This document shows, one piece after another, positions 33,805-46,052 of a stretch of DNA of 64,000 bases. Every line of letters starts with the position of its first letter. Within the stretch, counting starts at the first letter, position 1. The notes under the pieces were generated by a model. That model had not been told where the DNA came from. It saw only the letters and a program-made list of their open reading frames with translations, and searched no databases. A program made the translations under genes and the position numbers. The stretch comes from Laguncularia racemosa (Eukaryota > Streptophyta > Magnoliopsida > Myrtales > Combretaceae): assembly GCA_037954665.1 (NCBI GenBank), contig JBBMOL010000100.1, positions 62,001 to 126,000 on the forward strand, read 5' to 3'.

Positions 33805-35146
33805 AAAGGACAAAGAGCTTTTTGCAACAAGGATGTAATTTGAAGAGCTTGAATCATTGATAGTAGACAAATAGAAAGAAGTCTTCTTTGCATTTATGTA
33901 ACTATCGAAAATTGATCACATGTCTAGAGTCTTCCTTATTTGGCCAAATAGTTTCATTATTTTTTTTCCTTTTATGGATTTTCACATTGAATGCAGTAAT
34001 ACAGGCTTCAAAGTCTTCCTTGGGCTTTATGTTGCTATTGAGAACAAAAAAGGTTTATTGGGTTAATATGCTCTTGAGCTTTATATGAACTATTGTGTTT
34101 TTTTTTCTTTTTTTTATTATGTATTATGTCATTGGTTCCATGTCGTTTTACATGGGATGGTGACAACACAACTTTAATTTTTGAGTGAATGTACTTTAAT
34201 TATTTGATCAAGAAATATCAGAAATGTAAAGGGCATCTTTTTATGTTTTGCAAGGGTATCCATGTGGTTTTATGTTTTGATCCTCATCAATAGATTCCAT
34301 TACATTATTATACATATATAAGGTATATATGCCCTCTTCAAAATAAATTTTTGTTTTGTTTGATAATGGCGTTGTAACCATTTATGTGTTGATAAAAAAT
34401 CTGCTAAAGAAGGAAAGGTTAGGAAGATTGTTGAGGATAATGAAAAAAAAATGTAAACAATTCAAGGACACAATTATCACATTAGCTATAATATTTATAA
34501 TTAATGTTGGCCTTTTGATTTTATATGTTCAATATATATTATGGTAACCTTGCACTTCCCTTGGGGATAACTTCCTTGGAATAACTTGTCTAGATGAGGC
34601 ATAATGCATATTGTTTGGAATATCATGCTTTTTAGGTTGTGTAGTTGTCTTGCCATATAACTATGAACATTGTCAATTGTAGAAATTTGGTATCTTCTAA
34701 TGCTTGCTATATTTTGTATGAAGAGATTCAATGATAGAAAAAGGGTGCACTTTATCTGGCCATTAAAAAGAAAATGGATGGTAATTCCTTCATTTCCCCC
34801 ATTAAAGCCCATATTCAAAATTTCTTCATTGATAAAGTTGATTGTAGAGTTGTTCCTAGTGAGAGTATGAAGTTGCTGCTATTTCTAGAATTTAAATTCA
34901 TATTAGACCTGGTCTATGAAGAAATTGAGGTTCCATCATCATTGAGACCATTTACCTATAACAATTTGAAAGTTTAACTCGCTATCAGTTGATTAAAAAA
35001 TTTTCCCTTTCTTTCTTTCTATGCTTTTACTAGGATAAGTGGTATCTTGTAATACTCCTATACATTACATTTACTAAGGTTCTTGCTACAGAATTTGGAG
35101 GCAATTACTCTATTATCAGTAACATGTTATGTAATGTAGAACATTT
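33805..35146. other. AT-rich non-repeat flank, no recognised gene
   Basis: T-rich stretches with short open pieces look intron-like. One piece on the plus strand (34774-34977; IKAHIQNFFIDKVDCRVVPS and on) has protein-like composition but I do not recognise it. It may be part of a host gene or an old repeat. Copia element I is inserted at 35147. Confidence 0.35.
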
Positions 35147-35338
35147 TGTAAAGAAGAAGAAAAGGAGAAAAAATCTATCTTTTTTTTTAGTTAAATCAGT
35201 AACATATATATATAAAAAAGAGCTATTCTAATAGTGGTAACAACAATATATAATATGTGCTCCTATAATTAGGTTATTCTAAATAAGGATAACAATATTT
35301 ACTTCATATATTTTGTGATACAACTTGACTTTTTAATA
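35147..35338 (-). repeat. Element I 3' LTR
   Basis: 192 bp matching 46539-46754: TGTAAAGAAGAAGAAAAGG, then GCTCCTATAATTAGGTTATT, then CTTGACTTTTTAATA. The purine run beside it (minus CTTGAGGGGGAG) is the polypurine tract. Confidence 0.88.
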
Positions 35339-37300
35339 CTCCCCCTCAAGTGGAGAGTGAATATCAAGAACTCCCAAGTCTCATTGTTGTGAAAGCTTCC
35401 TTCTTTAATGGCTTAGTAAATATATCAACTAGTTGTTTAGTTGAAGGAATATATTTAGTAGTGATTGAACCATCTTTAATTTTGTCTTGAATGAAATGAC
35501 AGTCCATTTCTATATGTTTGGTTCTTTCAAGAAATACTGAATTTGCTGCTATGTGTAAAGTTGCTCTATCGTCTCAGTTCAATACAGTTAGCTTTGAATG
35601 TATTATCCGTAAATCTTTAAATAATGACCATATCTAAGATAACTCACAACATCTGTTAACCATAGCTCTATATTCATCTTCTATTGAGGATAAAGAAGTA
35701 GCCTTTTGCCTTTTTGTTCTCTAAGAAATAAGAGAAGATTCCAAAAAAAAAAATAAAAATGCAATAACTTGTAGTTGATTTTCGAGACATTGGACAACCA
35801 CCTCAATTTGAACCACAAAAGGCTTGCAAGGATAAATTGATTTATGAAGGAAAAAATAGACCTTGACCTGGATTATTCTTTAAATATCACAATACATACA
35901 TGGTAGCTTCCATATGAGGTTTACATGGAGCATGCATGAAACTACTGAATATGTGTATTGAATAGGTAATGTTTGGGCAGGTAATAGTCAAATAAATTAG
36001 GCATCCCACAAAACGTCTATATAAGATGGATCTTTTAACAATTTACCTTCATCTATTAGCTTTATATTTTGTTCCATGGAAAAATTTACAGGTTGAGCTG
36101 CCAAGTATCCATCATCTTTTATAATTTCCAAAGCATATTTCCTTTATAAGATGAATATTCCCTTCTTTGATTGATAGACTTAAATACCAAAAAAATATGT
36201 CAAGTCACTTAAGTCTTTTATTGGAAAACAATTATACAAAATTTTTTTAGAGAAAATATAGCAACAGGAACATTAATTGTTATTAGAATATCATTAATAT
36301 GGATCAATCACACTGTAAAAGATTTTCCTTTCTTACATGTAAGCAATGAGTAATCCACCTCGGATTGAACAAATCCAGCATCTTAAATAGTTATAGAAAA
36401 CTTGGTGAACCATTGATGTGATGCCTGTTTTAGTCTATACAAAGACTTGTTGAGGCAACACATAAGATTCTCCTCTTATCACTGAAGACTAGAAGGAAGA
36501 GACATATAAATTTCTTTAGAAAGGTTACCATGAAAAAAGACATTGTGGGCATTCAATTGATGAAGAGACCAATTTTAAGCAGTTGCCAAAGCTATGTACT
36601 GTAACCATCTTTATAGTAGGTGAAAAAGTGTCATGATAATTGGCACCTTCAAGTTAAGTGTAGCCTTTGGCAACTAAGCATGCTTTGTTGCACTCAAGAG
36701 AACCATCAAACTTGCACTTGATTTTGTACACTCGATGGTAGCCAATAGCTTGTTTTATGAGTAGAAGAGAAGTGAGAGACCAAGTTTTGTTGGCTTCTAA
36801 TGTAGCTAACTTAGAATGCATTGCTTCTTGCTACTAAGTTGTGATGCAGCTTCTTTGTAACTTTTAGGCTCAACATCATTGATAATAGTAGCAATAAAAG
36901 AATGATGCTGTGGTGAGTAACAAGCATAAGAGATAAAATTTGAAAGAAGATATCTTGTACCTCTATGTGGAAAAGATGACGAGGTTGATGTTGATTTGAG
37001 AGACATCACTTGATTACAAATGTAGTCACATAAAGCTATAGGAGAGACATAGGGTCGTTGAGAATGGTGTAAAGGTGTTGGTGATGGTGAAGTTGGAATA
37101 GGAGTGGGTTCCCATGTGTATTTTGAATCGGTGAAGAAGTTTCAGTGTTTAAGATTGCAACAAGTATGATTGAATCTATATTAGGTAAGGACAAAGCAAT
37201 TGATGCATATGGAAAAATATCCTCATGGAAAATAACATCATGGCTAGTTAAAACTTGATGAGTTTCAATATTATACAATTTTGACCTATTGGATATCCAA
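35339..37300 (-). pseudogene. Element I reverse transcriptase and RNase H
   Basis: Minus-strand pieces include an RT polymerase box reading HINDILIT where copia has YVDD (near 36290), a long connecting region, then RNase H blocks toward 35345 (QQIQYFLKEPNI, TVISFKTKLKMVQ). The frame 37278-37036 contains VLTSHDVIFHEDIFPY, the piece between integrase and RT. Many stops; inactive. Confidence 0.8.
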
Positions 37301-38560
37301 GAAAAACACGTGTCATAGGGGAAGCAAACTTATTAGGAACATGAACATTAGTGGCGTATGCAAGACATCCAAAAACTTTCAAGATGAGAATAAGAAGGTT
37401 TTTTACCATAAAGTCTCTCAAAAGGAGTTAAGCGAGAAAGAATTGGAGTAGCTAACCTATTAATTTTATGAATTGCAGTGGATATACATTCTACCTAAAA
37501 ATGTAAAGGAAGATGAGCTTGAAAACAAAGAGCTCTAGTTGACTTCGTCAACAACTCCATTTTATTGAGGGGTATAAACACAAGAATGTTAGTAATTGGT
37601 TCCTTGTTGTGCAAAATAGTCTTTCAAAGAAGAAAATTCGCCTCCATTGTCAGTCTAAATATTTGCTATATTAGTGTTGAATTGGTTTCTCACATAAGAG
37701 AAAAAATAGTAAGAAGATGACATGTTTCACTTTTATGTTGCATGAAAAGAACCCAAGTAAAATGAGAACAATCATCCACAATAGTAAAAAAATATTTAGC
37801 ATGAGAAGGAGAAGGGATTTTGTATGTTCCTCAAATACCACAATGAACTAATTTAAATGGTCTAATATAAGAAATTGAACTAATGGAAAAAGGAAGTCTT
37901 GTCTATTTTGCAAAAGCACAAACATCACAAACATTATTTGGTTCTAAAGGAAATTTCAACAAAGTTCTAGCCATGAATCTTAATATAAAAGAAGACAAAT
38001 GGCTTAGTTGTTGATGCCATAGGATAGTATCTTGAGGAGAGGAATGTTTGATAGTATGGGCTACTACACTTTCAACATTAGTGTGTGACTTATTTACTAT
38101 AATTGTAATCAATTAATAATGTCTATCTTGTTATTTACCCAAACCAATCGTCATCCCTATCATTAAGTCTTGCAAAATACACTAATAAGGATAAAAGGTT
38201 ACTGAATAAGTGAGATCTCTTGTAATGTGACTCATAGATATCAAATCTACTTTGCAAGATGGCATCCCAAACACATTTTTCAAATAACTAAGAGGACTTA
38301 AAGATAGACTTCTAGTAGAAATAATTAGAGCCTAGCCTCCATTTTTCATAACAATTAGTGGTAAAGAAGTCTTTTCTTTACTATTAATGAGAAGTTTTGG
38401 AGAGGAGGTAATATGATGTGTTGCATTGCTATCAATAATTTGTTTGGAAAGTGACAAACCTGAAGAAGTATTAACATTACTTGCCTTAGGAGTAGCTAAA
38501 GAGATGACCCATAATCCTACATAATAGATAACATCTGTTGTAATTGTAAATTAGTCAATC
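37301..38560 (-). pseudogene. Element I integrase and protease
   Basis: The protease active site reads DSNATHHIT (about 38430), with Asn for Gly. The pre-integrase block ILWHQQLSHLSS and the zinc Cys pair CDVC are in the frame 38112-37903. Integrase core pieces follow to about 37310 with stops. The order protease-integrase-RT is that of Ty1/copia. Confidence 0.8.
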
Positions 38561-39083
38561 CATTCATAATAGATTGAATTTGCTGCATCATAGGAATCTC
38601 CTCCCTCACATTATTAACTGAAGTTTGGTTATTTCCATTATCCTTAGTTGATGCATTCCTAAAATGTCCAGGTGATAACAATGTAACTTCCACCATGTCT
38701 CTCTTACATGATTATCTTTGTTACAATAGGAAGAATGGAGTGGCTTGAGATTGGATGAATTAGAATGAGAAGAGGAACTAGATTTTTGTTGAATTGCAAG
38801 AGCAATTGATTCATCTTTTCGAGCAACCATGGTTGAAGCTTCTACTATGTCACATTTTGTGCTCAAATTTTGTTTTTTCTCCTCTTGAATAATCAAGGAA
38901 TAAGTTTATGCAACATTAGGTAATGGATTCATCAATAGGTTCTAACTATAGATAGCATTATAGGATTCATTCAATCCCATAAGAAACTAAATCAATTTGT
39001 GACTTCTATTATTTGCTCCATAAGTGCAAACCATATCATTATAAGAGCTTAATTCATCTCATAATTTTTATAACTTTGTGTAA
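38561..39083 (-). pseudogene. Element I gag, C-terminal part
   Basis: Contains FLMGLNESYNAIYS and LLMNPLPNVA (with stops), SLIIQEEKKQ, and a zinc-knuckle-like CNKDNHVRETWWKLH in which Cys positions are partly lost. D interrupts it at 39083. Confidence 0.8.
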
Positions 39084-39992
39084 TGATGAGATCCATAATG
39101 AGAGTCAAGCCGGAAGAAGGAATGTGGATCCTCTTGAAGTGCCACCTGGACCGATCACAAGAAATCAAGCGAAACGACTTAAGGAAGCACTTAACGGGTT
39201 GATAAAGGATGTCCATGAAGCCGGAAAGGATTGGAGCAATCATGAAGTTGGAACGGGTTGGAACAACCATGGGAAGACCCTTGCTCTTGTATGAGTCATA
39301 CCGGATACGGGGTGAAGAGGGCGTGTATTTACAAGGCACGACCATGTAGGAATCTCAAAGTTACACAGAATTATACATAGTCATATACACGGCCAAAGGC
39401 ACAGCCGTGTATGGAGTCAAGCAAATCCACAGAAAGATACACGACTAGAAGTACACGGTCGTATATGTTGCCAGAATTTGCACAGAAAAGTACACGACCA
39501 AAGTACACGGTCGTGTATCTCCCCGACGCCAGCCACATAGTGAGTTTGGAGGTTCCACAGGAACATACACGGCCGTGTATTGCAGGCCGTGTATACACTC
39601 TACACCGGTTTTTAATGCACTGTTTGTTATTTTTGTTATGATACTACGTCGTTTTGGACATTATTGTCACTAATTGTAACCCTAGTATAAAGCTCTTAGG
39701 GTTTAGAACATGGAACATAGAATATTGAAGTTTGAAAACAATTTGAGGGAATGCCTCTCTTGGTTCTCTAAAGAACTAATATGGAACTTATCGGATTAAT
39801 TTCCGTGGCGTTTATCCCGACTTATTAATCGGTCTTTCATCCCGATTGTGGCGTCTTCACATTATACCAAGGTTTTTGTCTCGCTTATAGACAATGGGTC
39901 GCGGTTTCCACTTGGGTGTGTTTGGCATCTTAGGTAACGAATTCCGAACGTATTAGTATTGGGTTTCGTCACAGGTTGCATGGTTCGTATTA
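39084..39992 (+). repeat. Element D 5' LTR
   Basis: TGATGAG...CGTATTA. Begins with the tail-coding stretch (GPITRNQAKRLKEALNGL, plus 39013-39294), then CACG/CGTG palindrome cluster (about 39310-39600, including TACACGGCCGTGTAT near 39565), then the TATA box. Confidence 0.93.
39679..39702 (+). promoter_or_regulatory. Element D TATA box inside an inverted repeat
   Basis: TATAAA (39686-39691) lies between ACCCTA (39679-39684) and TAGGGT (39697-39702). The same layout is at 45739-45762 in the 3' LTR, in C (22808-22832) and in L (56549-56572). Transcription would start about 30 nt downstream. Confidence 0.7.
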
Positions 39993-39995
39993 GTG

Positions 39996-40007
39996 TGGTA
40001 TCAGAGC
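39996..40007 (+). other. Element D primer binding site, tRNA-iMet type
   Basis: TGGTATCAGAGC, 3 nt after the LTR. Confidence 0.92.
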
Positions 40008-40468
40008 TTAGGTTTATCAAAACATCAGTTTGGTTTGGGGAAGGTAACATCAAAACCCTAACTCCAATCGTTCATATCTATTGTTAGTATTCAATTTCGT
40101 AGTATTAATTGTCTATTGAAAGGTAGTAGTATCTACTAGTCGATTTGTTACAAAAAGAAAAAAAGGAAAAGAAAAGAGAAATGTGATCAAGAGCAACAAC
40201 AAAGACAAAAAAAAAATTCGGATAAAAAAAAAGAGAGGAGAATTTCGAGCCCTAGAGTTGTTTTGAATTCTATGGAAGGGAATTAGTGTAGTTTTGGAAA
40301 AATTCGGAAAATTTTGAGCCCTAGAGTTGTTTTGAATTCTACGGAAGGAAATTGGTGTAGTTTGGGTTAGTTCCAAGAGAATTGAGAAGAGGAATTGGTG
40401 AATTGCTATCATTATTGCTTGTGAGAATACACGAGTGATTGTGTGATATCATCATTTGAGCGAAACAC

Positions 40469-40533
40469 GTAAGGGAGTGTATTGTGAGGTTTAATCATAT
40501 ATATATTTGTGTTTGTACTAATTTTTTTTGCAG
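40469..40533 (+). other. Candidate 65-nt leader intron in element D
   Basis: GTAAGG donor at 40469, branch-like TACTAAT, a T tract and GCAG acceptor ending at 40533, five bases before the gag ATG at 40539. C (65 nt) and L (66 nt) keep the same donor, branch and acceptor layout at the same distance. Confidence 0.45.
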
Positions 40534-40538
40534 GAACT

Positions 40539-41780
40539 ATGTCGAGGCAACATTCTCCTGAAGGTGAGAGGGGAAGGTTTGATGCTAAGTTAGTAATTGA
40601 GGCGTTGAGGGGTGAGATGAAGAGAATGTTTAAGGAGGGAATGGAAAAAATTCATGAGACGGTAGAGCAAAGACTTGAGCAATCCACAAACGTCTTCCAA
40701 AGGCGTAAGAGGGAGAGTCGATCTAGGAGAGTACAAAGGGGTGGAGGTGAAATGTCGGATGATGACTTTGATGAGCCTTCTGTCAGGAGTTATAGAGGTT
40801 ATAGTGGTCGGAATAGAGGAACTAGGGATTTGGAAGATAGAGGAGATAGGAATAGAGAGGATGATCAATTGAGTAGCATAAAGATGAAGATTCCTCCTTT
40901 CCAAGGGAAGAATGATCCCGAGGCGTACTTAGAGTGGGAGAAGAAGGTAGAGATGGTGTTTGATTGTCATAACTATAGTGGGAGAAAGAAAGTGAAACTT
41001 GCTGCCATTGAATTTTCGAATTATGCTATAGTGTGGTGGGATCAACTAATGTTGAATAGAAGAAGGAATGGCGAACCACCTATTGAGTCGTGGGAAGAGA
41101 TGAAGAGAGTGATGAAGAAGCGGTTTGTGCCTACGTATTACTATCGTGAATTGCACAATAAATTGCAAACTCTTAGGCAGGGAAGCCGGAGTGTGGATGA
41201 GTATTTCAAGGAGATGGAAGTCACTATGATTAGGGCGAATGTAGAAGAGGAAAGAGAGGCTACCATGGTTAGATTTCTTGCTGGGTTGAATAGAGAAATC
41301 CAAATTGCTGTTGAATTGCAGCATTATGTAGAATTGGAGGATATGGTCCATATGGCTATAAAGGTTGAGAACCATCATAGGTGGAAAGGTAGTAGTAATG
41401 TACGGTTTCAACAGGGTAATGGTTCATCCACATAGAAGATTAACCAATGGAAGAAGGAAGAAAAGCCTTTACCCACCAAACCGAAAGGAGAGCAGAGGCA
41501 AGCAGGTCATACTCCTGGTAATCAAGGTAACCCTGATTCTTTTACTTCTAGAAATCGTGACATTAGATGTTTTAAATGCCAAGGTAGAGGCCATATTGCT
41601 AGTCAATGTCTGAATAGGCGTGTTATGATTTTGCGTGATGACGGTGAGTATGAGACTGAGGGGGATAGTGAAGAAGAGGATATGCCTCCATTAGAGGATG
41701 CTAGTGATGATGAGGAGCCTGCAATGGGAAGGCTAGTGGCAGTAGTGAAGCGAGCTTTGAATGTGCAGGTGAAGGAAGAA
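40539..41780 (+). pseudogene. Element D gag (capsid and zinc knuckle)
   Basis: From ATG 40539 (MSRQHSPEGERGRFDAKLV) the frame is open for 298 codons to a TAG at 41433, then continues in the same frame through a perfect CCHC box CFKCQGRGHIASQC (about 41570-41611) and an acidic linker. Capsid signatures: IPPFQGKNDPEAYLEWEKK, AIVWWDQLM, MKKRFVP, LQTLRQGSRSVDEYF. One stop is the only visible fault. N-terminal coiled-coil-like segment (residues 20-60). Confidence 0.9.
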
Positions 41781-42540
41781 GAGGAGGTGCAAAGGGAGAA
41801 TATATTTCATACTAGATGTTATCTAGGATATCATATTTGCAGTTTGATCATTGATGGAGGGAGTTGCACCAATGTAGTGAGTAATTTTATTGTTGAGAGG
41901 TTGGGAATTAAAACTGTTAGACACCCTAGTCCATATAAATTGCAGTAGCTGAATGATAGTGGAGAGACTAAGGTGAGTAAGCAAGCCTTGATTGGTTTTC
42001 GCATTAGTAGGTATGAGGATGAGGTGTTATGTGATGTAGTGCCAATGCAGGCGTGTCATGTGTTGTTGGGAAGGCCATGGCAATTTGATAGGAAGGTTGT
42101 TCACGATGGCTTTTCTAACAAGTATATGCTTGTTCACCAAGGAAAAAGCTTTAATCTTAAACCGTTAACACCCAAACAGGTGTATGAGGATCAGTTGTAG
42201 TTACAATAGTCTTTTGCAAAAAATAATGTGAGTGAAAAGCAGAGGGAGAGTGAGAGAGCAAAAGACAATGAGAAAGAAAAGGAATACAAAAGTCAATATC
42301 AAAAGGAAAAAGAGAGGAAGGCTAGAAAGAGTGTGAGAGACCAAGTTGAAGAGGAATCAACTTTGGTGGTGAGTGAAAAGGAGAGTGTAGCCTTGCAAAA
42401 GGAGATTTGTGTGGCAAGAGCGAGTGTAGTAAGGAGAGCGTTAGTGATGAAGCAACCTATGTTGTTACTGGTTTTTAAAGAAACATGTTTGAGTACTAAC
42501 GAACTATCTAACTCTTGCCTAGTGTGGTTGTGTCTCTTAT
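41781..42540 (+). pseudogene. Element D protease and linker
   Basis: Same frame as gag: QRENIFHTRC, active site LIIDGGSCTNVV, HPSPYKLQ, then TAG (Trp in relatives), ALIGFRISRYEDEVLCDVV, HVLLGRPWQFDRKVVHDGF. D-G-G is the form usual in this clade, so the site may be intact. Two further TAGs near 42200; then a Lys/Glu-rich linker (42228-42470). A frameshift near 42500 leads into RT. Confidence 0.87.
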
Positions 42541-43860
42541 GTAGGACTTTGAAGATGTCTTCCCTGAGAAGATTCCAAAGGGATTACCACCTATTCATGG
42601 TATTGAGCACCAGATTGACCTTTTACCTGGAGCATCGATTCCAAACAAGCCAGCTTATAGGAGCAATCTAGAGGAGACAAAGGAACTCCAAAGGTAGATC
42701 GATGAATTAATGGAGAAGGGGTACGTGAGAGAATGCATGAGTCCATGTGCAGTGCCTGTGATTTTGGTGCCTAAGAAGGATGGGACATGGAGAATGTGTG
42801 TTGACTGCCGTGCCATCAACAACATCACGGTAAAGTATCGTCATCCTATTCCTCGCTTAGATGACATGTTAGATGAGTTACATGGGTCTAGTGTCTTTTC
42901 CAAAATTGATCTGAAAAGTGGATATCACCAAATTAGGATGAAAGAAGGTGATGAATGGAAAACGGCATTTAAAACAAAATATGGATTGTATGAGTGGTTA
43001 GTAATGCCTTTAGAGTTAACTAATGCACCTAGTACTTTTATTAGACTTATGAACCATGTTTTGAGGAATTTTATTGGAAAATTTGTGTTTATCTATTTTG
43101 ATGCTATCCTCATTTACAGCAAGAGTTTGGAAGATCATATATCTCACTTGAGGGATATTTTAGAGGTGCTTCGAAAGGAGCAATTATATGCTAACCCCAA
43201 AAAGTGCACTTTTTGCACAGACAAACTTGTGTTTCTTGGTTTTGTTGTTAGTGCCCAGGCGATACAGGTTGATGAAGAAAAGATTCGTGCGATCCAAGAA
43301 TGGCCTAGTCCAACTAATGTAAGTAATGTACGGAGTTTCCATGGACTAGCGAGTTTTTACAGGAGATTTGTGAAGGATTTCAGCACCATTGCAGCACCAA
43401 TTACTGAAGTAATTAAGAAGAACGTGGGGTTTAGATGGGGAGAGCAACAAGAGAAGGCCTTTCAGATGCTTAAAAATAAGCTGACCCAGGCGCCATTACT
43501 TGCTTTACCTAATTTTGCTAAAACGTTTGAAATTGAGTGTGATGCTTCAAGATTAGTATTGGAGTAGTGCTTATGCAGGAGAGAAGACCAATTGCATTCT
43601 TTAGCGAGAAGCTAAGCGGGGCGACCTTGAATTACCCTACTTATGACAAGGAGTTATATGCATTGGTTCGAGCACTGGAAACGTGGCAACACTACCTTTG
43701 GCCAAAAGAGTTCATGATCCACACTGACCATAAATCTTTGAAGTACTTGAAGGGGCAACACAAGCTGAACAAAAGACATGCTCGTTGGGTGGAGTTCATC
43801 GAAACATTTCCATATGTCATCCACTACAAGCAAGGTAAAGAGAATGTCGTTGCTGATGCA
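42541..43860 (+). pseudogene. Element D reverse transcriptase and RNase H
   Basis: RT begins with FEDVFPEKIPKGLPP. The frame 42710-43567 is open: VPKKDGTWRMCVDCRAIN, FSKIDLKSGYHQIRM, YEWLVMPLELTNAPSTF, and the polymerase box IYFDAILIYSKS, in which the second catalytic Asp of the YxDD box is Ala. The connection reads FHGLASFYRRFVKDFS. A frameshift near 43545 leads to RNase H (RRPIAFFSEKLSGATLNY, HTDHKSLKYL, VVADALSRR). The active-site change alone would abolish activity. Confidence 0.92.
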
Positions 43861-45152
43861 CTTTCTAGAAGGTATACTCTTATCTCTACTCTTAGGTTTA
43901 GACTGCTTGGTTTTGAGCACATTAAGGAATTTTATGTTGTTGATCGAGATTTTTGTGAAGAGTATGTGCATTGTGAGAAAAGTGGTCATGGTAAATTTTA
44001 TAGGCATGAAGGATTCTTGTTTTGGGAAAATAAACTATGCATTCCAAATTGTTCTTTAAGAGAATTATTAGTGAGAGAGTCTCATGGAGGAGGTTTAATG
44101 GGGCATTTTGGAGTAGCTAAAACCTTAGGGGTATTATAGGAACACTTCTATTAGCCTCACATGAAACGAGATGTTGAGAGGATTTGTGAGTGATGTGTCA
44201 CGTGTAAGCAAGCAAAATCTAGAGTACAACCTCAAGGGCTTTATACCCCACTTCCCATTCCTCATGAGCCTTAGGTAGATATTTCCATGGATTTTGTGTT
44301 AGGATTACCCAGGTCTAGACATGGTCGAGATTCTATTTTTGTAGTTATGGATAGATTCCTTAAGATGGCACATTTCATTCCTTGTCACAAAATGGATGAT
44401 GCTTGTAATATTGCTAATTTGTTGTTTAGGGAAGTTGTGAGATTGCGTGGTATGCCTAGAACAATCGTATCGGATGGGGATGCTAAGTTCTTGAGCTACT
44501 TTTGGAAGACCTTGTGGGCTAAGTTAGGAACTAAGTTATTGTTTTCTACTACTTGTCATCCACAGACTGATGGTCAAACTGAGGTAGTGAATCGAACTTT
44601 ATCTACTTTGTTAAGGGCTGTAATTAAAAAGAATATTAAAAGTTGGGAGGATTGTTTGCTGCATGTTGAATTTGCCTATAACAGTACAGTGCATTCTGCT
44701 ACTAAATTTACTCCTTTTGAAATTGTGTATGGTTTTAATCCACTAACTCCTTTGGATTTATCACCTTTTCCTATTTCAGAGTATGTTAATCTAGATGGCA
44801 AGAAGAAAGCAGAATTTGTTAAACAGATCCATGAGAAGGTAAGGCTAAACATTGAGCAAAGAACAGAGCAATATGTGAAACAAGGTAACAAGGGTCGTCG
44901 ACAAACTATTTTTGAACCCGGAGATTGGGTTTGGGTTCAATTGCGCAAAGAGCGGTTTCCCGTGCAGCGTCGATCTAAATTGCTTCCTAGAGGCGATGGA
45001 CCATTTCAAATCCTTGAGAGCATCAACGATAATGCATACAAGATAGATTTGCCTGGTGAGTATTAAGTAAGTGCCACATTTAATGTTACTGATCTGAGTC
45101 CTTTTGATGTAGGTGATGATTTGAGGACAAATCCTTTTCAAGAGGAGGGGAA
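43861..45152 (+). pseudogene. Element D integrase, with tail entering the 3' LTR
   Basis: Zinc region CVTCKQAKS after HGGGLMGHFG; core with D1 (DISMDFVLGLP), D2 (IVSDGDAKFLS) and E (GQTEVVNRTLS) all present in the frame 44287-45066. GPF-like C terminus (LLPRGDGPFQILESIN). Four stops between 44137 and 44276 and a TAA at 45064 replace Gln, Trp and Arg. After it the frame runs on through DLRTNPFQEEGN, over the polypurine tract, into the LTR-encoded tail to about 45400. Confidence 0.9.
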
Positions 45153-46047
45153 TGATGAGATCCATAATGAGAGTCAAGCCGGAAGAAGGAATGTGGATCC
45201 TCTTGAAGTGCCACCTGGACAGATCACAAGAAATTGAGCGAAACGACTCAAAGAAGCACTTAACGGGTTGATAAAGGATGTCCATGAAGTCGGAAAGGAT
45301 TAGAGCAATCATGAAGTTGGAACGGGTTGGAACAACCATGGGAAGACCCTTGCTCTTGTACAAGTCATACCGGATACGGGGTGAAGAGGGCGTGTATTTA
45401 CAAGCCACGACCGTGTAGGAATCTCAAAGTTACACAGAATTATACATGGCCAAAGGCACGGCCGTGTATGGAGTCAAGCAAATGCATAGAAAGATACACG
45501 ACCAGAAGTACACGGTCGTGTATGTTGCCAGAATTTGCACAGAAAAGTACACGACCAAAGTACACGGTCGTGTATCTCCCCGACGCCAGCCACATAGTGA
45601 GTTTGGAGGTTCCACAGGAACATACACGGTCGTATATTGTAGGCCGTATATACACTCTACGCCGGTTTTTAATGTGTTTGTTATTTTTGTTATGATACTA
45701 TGTCGTTTTGGACATTATTGTCACGAATTATAACCCTAGTATAAAGCTCTTAGGGTTTAGAACATGGAACATAGAATATTGAAGTTTGAAAACAATTTGA
45801 GGGAATTCCTCTCTTGGTTCTCTAAAGAACTAATCTGGAACTTATCGGATTAATTTCCGTGGCGTTCATCCCGACTTATCAATCGGTCTTTCATCCCGAT
45901 TGTGGCATCTTCACATTATACCAAGGTTCTTGTCTCGCTTATAGACAACGGGTCACGGTTTCCACTTGGGTGTGTTTGGCATCTTAGGTAATGAATTCTG
46001 AACGTATTGGTATTGGGTTTCATCATAGGTTGGCATGGTTCGTATCA
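45141..46047 (+). repeat. Element D polypurine tract and 3' LTR
   Basis: Purine tract AGAGGAGGGGAA (45141-45152), then the LTR 45153-46047. It differs from the 5' LTR by scattered, mainly transitional, changes (about seven in the first 170 bases by eye). It encodes the tail PLEVPPGQITRN, with one stop, and LKEALNGLIKDVHE. The palindrome cluster is at about 45380-45660. Confidence 0.92.
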
Positions 46048-46052
46048 TGTAA

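Larger units (their letters stand above)
39084..46047 (+). mobile_element. Element D: full-length CRM-like Ty3/gypsy retrotransposon
   Basis: 6964 bp with 909- and 895-bp LTRs and the perfect target duplication TGTAA (39079-39083, 46048-46052). Gag, protease, RT, RNase H and integrase are all present in one polyprotein order, with about ten stops and two frameshifts. The polyprotein tail reads into the 3' LTR. Size, LTR length and an LTR-encoded tail fit the CRM (centromeric) clade; the assignment is from family knowledge and needs a tree. Confidence 0.93.

Noticed and set aside
34356..34547. Small membrane protein frame
   Set aside because: Hydrophobic run arises from AT-rich DNA; no start context, homologue or neighbour supports a gene.
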